From the NCBI RefSeq assembly GCF_916619195.1, contig NZ_CAKAKL010000001.1:868001-932000 (forward strand): a DNA stretch of 64,000 nt, written 5' to 3'. Shown here piece by piece: positions 61,591 through 64,000 of the stretch (position 1 is the first letter of the stretch; the number at the start of each line of letters is the position of its first letter). The notes beneath the pieces are model-generated. The model was not told the origin of the DNA. It worked only from the letters and a program-made list of their open reading frames with translations, and made no database searches. A program made the position numbers and the translations under genes. Source of the stretch: Inquilinus sp. Marseille-Q2685 (GTDB lineage Bacteria > Pseudomonadota > Alphaproteobacteria > DSM-16000 > Inquilinaceae).

Positions 61591-63954
61591 ATGTCGATCT
61601 TCGGCACCCCTGGCGACGACGTGCTCGACGGCACCGGCGGCCCCGACGAGATCTTCGGCTTCGGCGGCAGCGACACCCTCAACGGCCTGGAGGGAGACGA
61701 TGTGCTGCGCGGTGGCGCCGGCGCCGATCATCTCGACGGCGGCGCCGGCATCGACACGGCCTATTACGACGACAGCGCCGTCGGAGTGACCACCAGCCTG
61801 GCCGGGACCGGATCGACCGGCACGGCCACCGGCGACACCTACACCTCGGTCGAAAACCTGGTCGGCAGCGCCTTTGCCGACAACCTGACCGGCAACGGTG
61901 CGGACAACAGCTTCACCGGCGGCGCCGGTGCCGATCATCTCAACGGTGGTGCCGGGAAGGATACGGCGAGATATGCGGACAGCACGGCCGCGGTGATTGT
62001 CAGCCTGATCACCAGAACCGGATCAGGCGGCTCGGCCGAAGGAGACACCTACGTCTCGATCGAGAACATCGTCGGCGGCGATTTCGCCGACACCCTGACC
62101 GGGGACGACGGCGCGAATGTTCTTTCCGGCGGGGATGGCCAGGACATCCTCGAGGGCGGAGCCGGAGCCGACATTCTCGAAGCCGGCGACGGCGGCGGGA
62201 TGCTGACCGGCGGAGCCGGGGCCGATTATCTCATCGGCGGCAATGACTACGACACGGCCGTCTACACCGACAGCACGGTGGGGGTGACCGTCAACCTGAC
62301 GACCGGGGTCGGCACGACCGGCACGGCCTATGGCGACACCTTCTTCTCGATCGAGAACATCGTCGGCAGCGATCACGATGACAGGCTGACCGGCGGCAAC
62401 ACGTACGGCATCCTCTCCGGCGAGAACGGCAACGACATCGTCATCGCCGGTGCCGGCGTCACGAACATCACCGGCGGGGATGGCGACGATACGCTGCGGG
62501 GCGGGGCCGCGAACGATACCGTAACCGGCGATGCCGGCGCCGATGCCCTGGCGGGCGGCGCCGGCGATGACAGATTGAGCGGCGGTGCGGGTGCGGATCA
62601 TCTCGACGGAGGTACCGGCAGCGATACCATCTCCTATGACGACAGCGCGGTCGGGGTGACCGTCGACCTGACCGGGACCGGGTCGGGCGGCACTGCCGAG
62701 GGCGATGCCTATGCTTCGATCGAGACTGTCTTCGGCAGCGATTTCGACGACACGCTGATCGGCGACAGCGGCGCCAACAATCTCGACGGCCGCGACGGCA
62801 CCGATCTTCTCATCGGCGGCGCCGGCGCCGATCACTTCACCAACGGAACCGTCAGCTACGTCGACAGCCTCGTTGGCGTGGCTGTCAATCTCGCCACGGG
62901 AACCGCTTCGGGCGGCACCGCGGAAGGCGACACCTTCAACAATCAAGACAACTCCTTCAACGCTATTGTCCATGTCGTCGGCAGCAATTTTGCCGATACC
63001 CTGACAGCTGGCGAGGACCGATATTACTCGTTGGGCGGCGGAGCCGGCGATGACGTCCTGATCAGTGGCGAACACGACGGCGAGTGGCTGGATCCTCACG
63101 CCGACCTGTTCGGCGGCGCCGGCAACGATATCATAAAGGCCAATCTGGGCGCCGAACACTTCGACGGCGGCGCAGGCATCGACACCGTCGACTATTCCAT
63201 CGGAAGCGCCCAAACCGGAGGAGCGATCATCGACCTGGAGCGGACCGTATGGGGGCGCTACGGCACCGGCCTCTACGATGGTGACGTCTATTTTTCGGTC
63301 GAGAACGCGATCGGCACCAGCGTCTCGGATAAGCTGTCCGGAACCAGCGGTGTCAACGTCCTGACGGGCGGAAGCGGCAACGACACCCTCATGGGCCGGG
63401 CAGGCGCCGATCGCCTCGACGGCGGAGAGGGCGCCGATACCGCCATCTACGCCGACAGCACCGTCCGCGTGATCGCCAACCTCACGGCCGGCGTCGGATC
63501 GGCCGGCACCGCCACAGGCGACGTCTACACGTCGATCGAGAACCTGACCGGCAGCGGCTTCGCGGACACGCTGGCCGGCAATGACGTCGCCAATGTCCTG
63601 ACCGGCGGAATGGGCCGCGACACGCTGACCGGCGGCGCCGGCGCCGACCGTTTCTTCTATGCCTCCGTGGCCACCAGCCCGGCCTCGGGCCGCGACCTGA
63701 TCACGGATTTCAGCCATGTCCAGGCGGACAGGATCGACCTGTCGACGATCGATGCGAACAGCCGCGTCACCGACAACCAGGCCTTCACCTTCATCGGCAC
63801 CGCCGCCTACACCGATCAGGCCGGGCAGCTTCGCTACACCGTCTCGGGCGAGAAGACGGTGATCGGCGGCGACGTCGATGGCGACGGCGTCTCGGATTTC
63901 CAGATCGAGCTGCAGGGGAAACACTCTCTGGTGGCCGCCGACTTCGTCCTGTGA
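61591..63954 (+). CDS. Long RTX calcium-binding protein
   Basis: A 787-residue secreted protein made of RTX repeats from the start (FGTPGDDVLDGTGGPDEIFG). Units of about 70 to 80 residues alternate beta spacers (VGVTTSLAGTGSTGTATGD, SVENLVGSAFADNL) with GGAGADHLNGGAGKDT-type nonapeptides. The C-terminal domain (LITDFSHVQADRIDLSTID to LVAADFVL) matches that of the two other RTX proteins here. AAGGGATCC precedes the ATG at 61591; an upstream in-frame start at 61534 adds a non-family tail. No enzyme domain is seen. It lies just after the EmrAB-tetR locus but is not linked to it functionally. Confidence 0.9.
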   Translation: MSIFGTPGDDVLDGTGGPDEIFGFGGSDTLNGLEGDDVLRGGAGADHLDGGAGIDTAYYDDSAVGVTTSLAGTGSTGTATGDTYTSVENLVGSAFADNLTGNGADNSFTGGAGADHLNGGAGKDTARYADSTAAVIVSLITRTGSGGSAEGDTYVSIENIVGGDFADTLTGDDGANVLSGGDGQDILEGGAGADILEAGDGGGMLTGGAGADYLIGGNDYDTAVYTDSTVGVTVNLTTGVGTTGTAYGDTFFSIENIVGSDHDDRLTGGNTYGILSGENGNDIVIAGAGVTNITGGDGDDTLRGGAANDTVTGDAGADALAGGAGDDRLSGGAGADHLDGGTGSDTISYDDSAVGVTVDLTGTGSGGTAEGDAYASIETVFGSDFDDTLIGDSGANNLDGRDGTDLLIGGAGADHFTNGTVSYVDSLVGVAVNLATGTASGGTAEGDTFNNQDNSFNAIVHVVGSNFADTLTAGEDRYYSLGGGAGDDVLISGEHDGEWLDPHADLFGGAGNDIIKANLGAEHFDGGAGIDTVDYSIGSAQTGGAIIDLERTVWGRYGTGLYDGDVYFSVENAIGTSVSDKLSGTSGVNVLTGGSGNDTLMGRAGADRLDGGEGADTAIYADSTVRVIANLTAGVGSAGTATGDVYTSIENLTGSGFADTLAGNDVANVLTGGMGRDTLTGGAGADRFFYASVATSPASGRDLITDFSHVQADRIDLSTIDANSRVTDNQAFTFIGTAAYTDQAGQLRYTVSGEKTVIGGDVDGDGVSDFQIELQGKHSLVAADFVL

Positions 63955-64000
63955 ACCGATAGTCCGAGCCGGGTCAGCGAGCGTGCCGGGTGTTGCCGAT

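Noticed and set aside
62023..63924. A 633-codon minus-strand frame inside the third RTX gene
   Set aside because: Antisense of repetitive GGxGxD codons; it simply mirrors the repeats and has no independent start signal or domain.

Overview
The window is high-GC DNA with dense, mostly short operons. It looks like an alphaproteobacterium, probably Rhodospirillales-like. The signs are Tat-exported binding proteins, a class A1 aa3 oxidase operon, a cytochrome c2-type protein, an alpha-r8 (MmgR/suhB)-like small RNA, three families of palindromic intergenic repeats, and many DUFs common in Rhizobiales and Rhodospirillales. The taxonomic call is inference. There are no rRNA or tRNA genes, CRISPR arrays or intact insertion sequences.

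Layout. 1-2794: carbohydrate-type ABC importer (minus strand). 3170-10333: alpha/beta hydrolase, DenD-like dehydrogenase with a palindromic operator, amino-acid permease divergent from a glutamine-synthetase-like ligase, an SDR-fold protein without the catalytic residues, and a DMT exporter. 10338-12750: SoxR with its MFS and DoxX targets, with a textbook sox box and 19-bp promoter spacer. 12870-15198: candidate sRNA, VOC protein and flavin reductase, DUF2239 protein divergent from a GIY-YIG protein. 15203-21112: GcvT-fused FAD oxidoreductase with a small-molecule kinase and DeoR regulator, then TetR divergent from a Tat hydrolase. 21124-21487: MITE-like element followed by an MmgR-like sRNA. 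21802-25565: nucleoside hydrolase, aldehyde and iron alcohol dehydrogenases. 25884-30279: RND efflux pair.

31388-37522 is a cluster of poorly characterised envelope proteins: a membrane wHTH-like/TolB/TPR protein, DUF2092, a small exported protein, a lipoprotein, a beta-barrel and DUF1254/DUF1214. It is the best candidate here for an undescribed system. 37793-42262 holds a cupin, an MlrC metallopeptidase and a Tat phospholipase C.

42772-49785 is an RTX-rich zone: one RTX protein, a HisE-like protein, a LacI regulator with twin operators, a truncated RTX C-terminus, a degenerate copy of the 5' end of a nearby AsnC-type gene, a large propeller-RTX protein, then the intact AsnC-type gene. The M20 peptidase gene that follows has an in-frame amber stop 34 codons before its apparent natural end. 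51499-56741 encodes the aa3 oxidase and cytochrome c; 57904-61461 an EmrAB-like pump with a divergent TetR; 61591-63954 a third RTX protein. All three RTX proteins and the fragment end in DFVL, a type I secretion signature, but no type I secretion system lies in the window.
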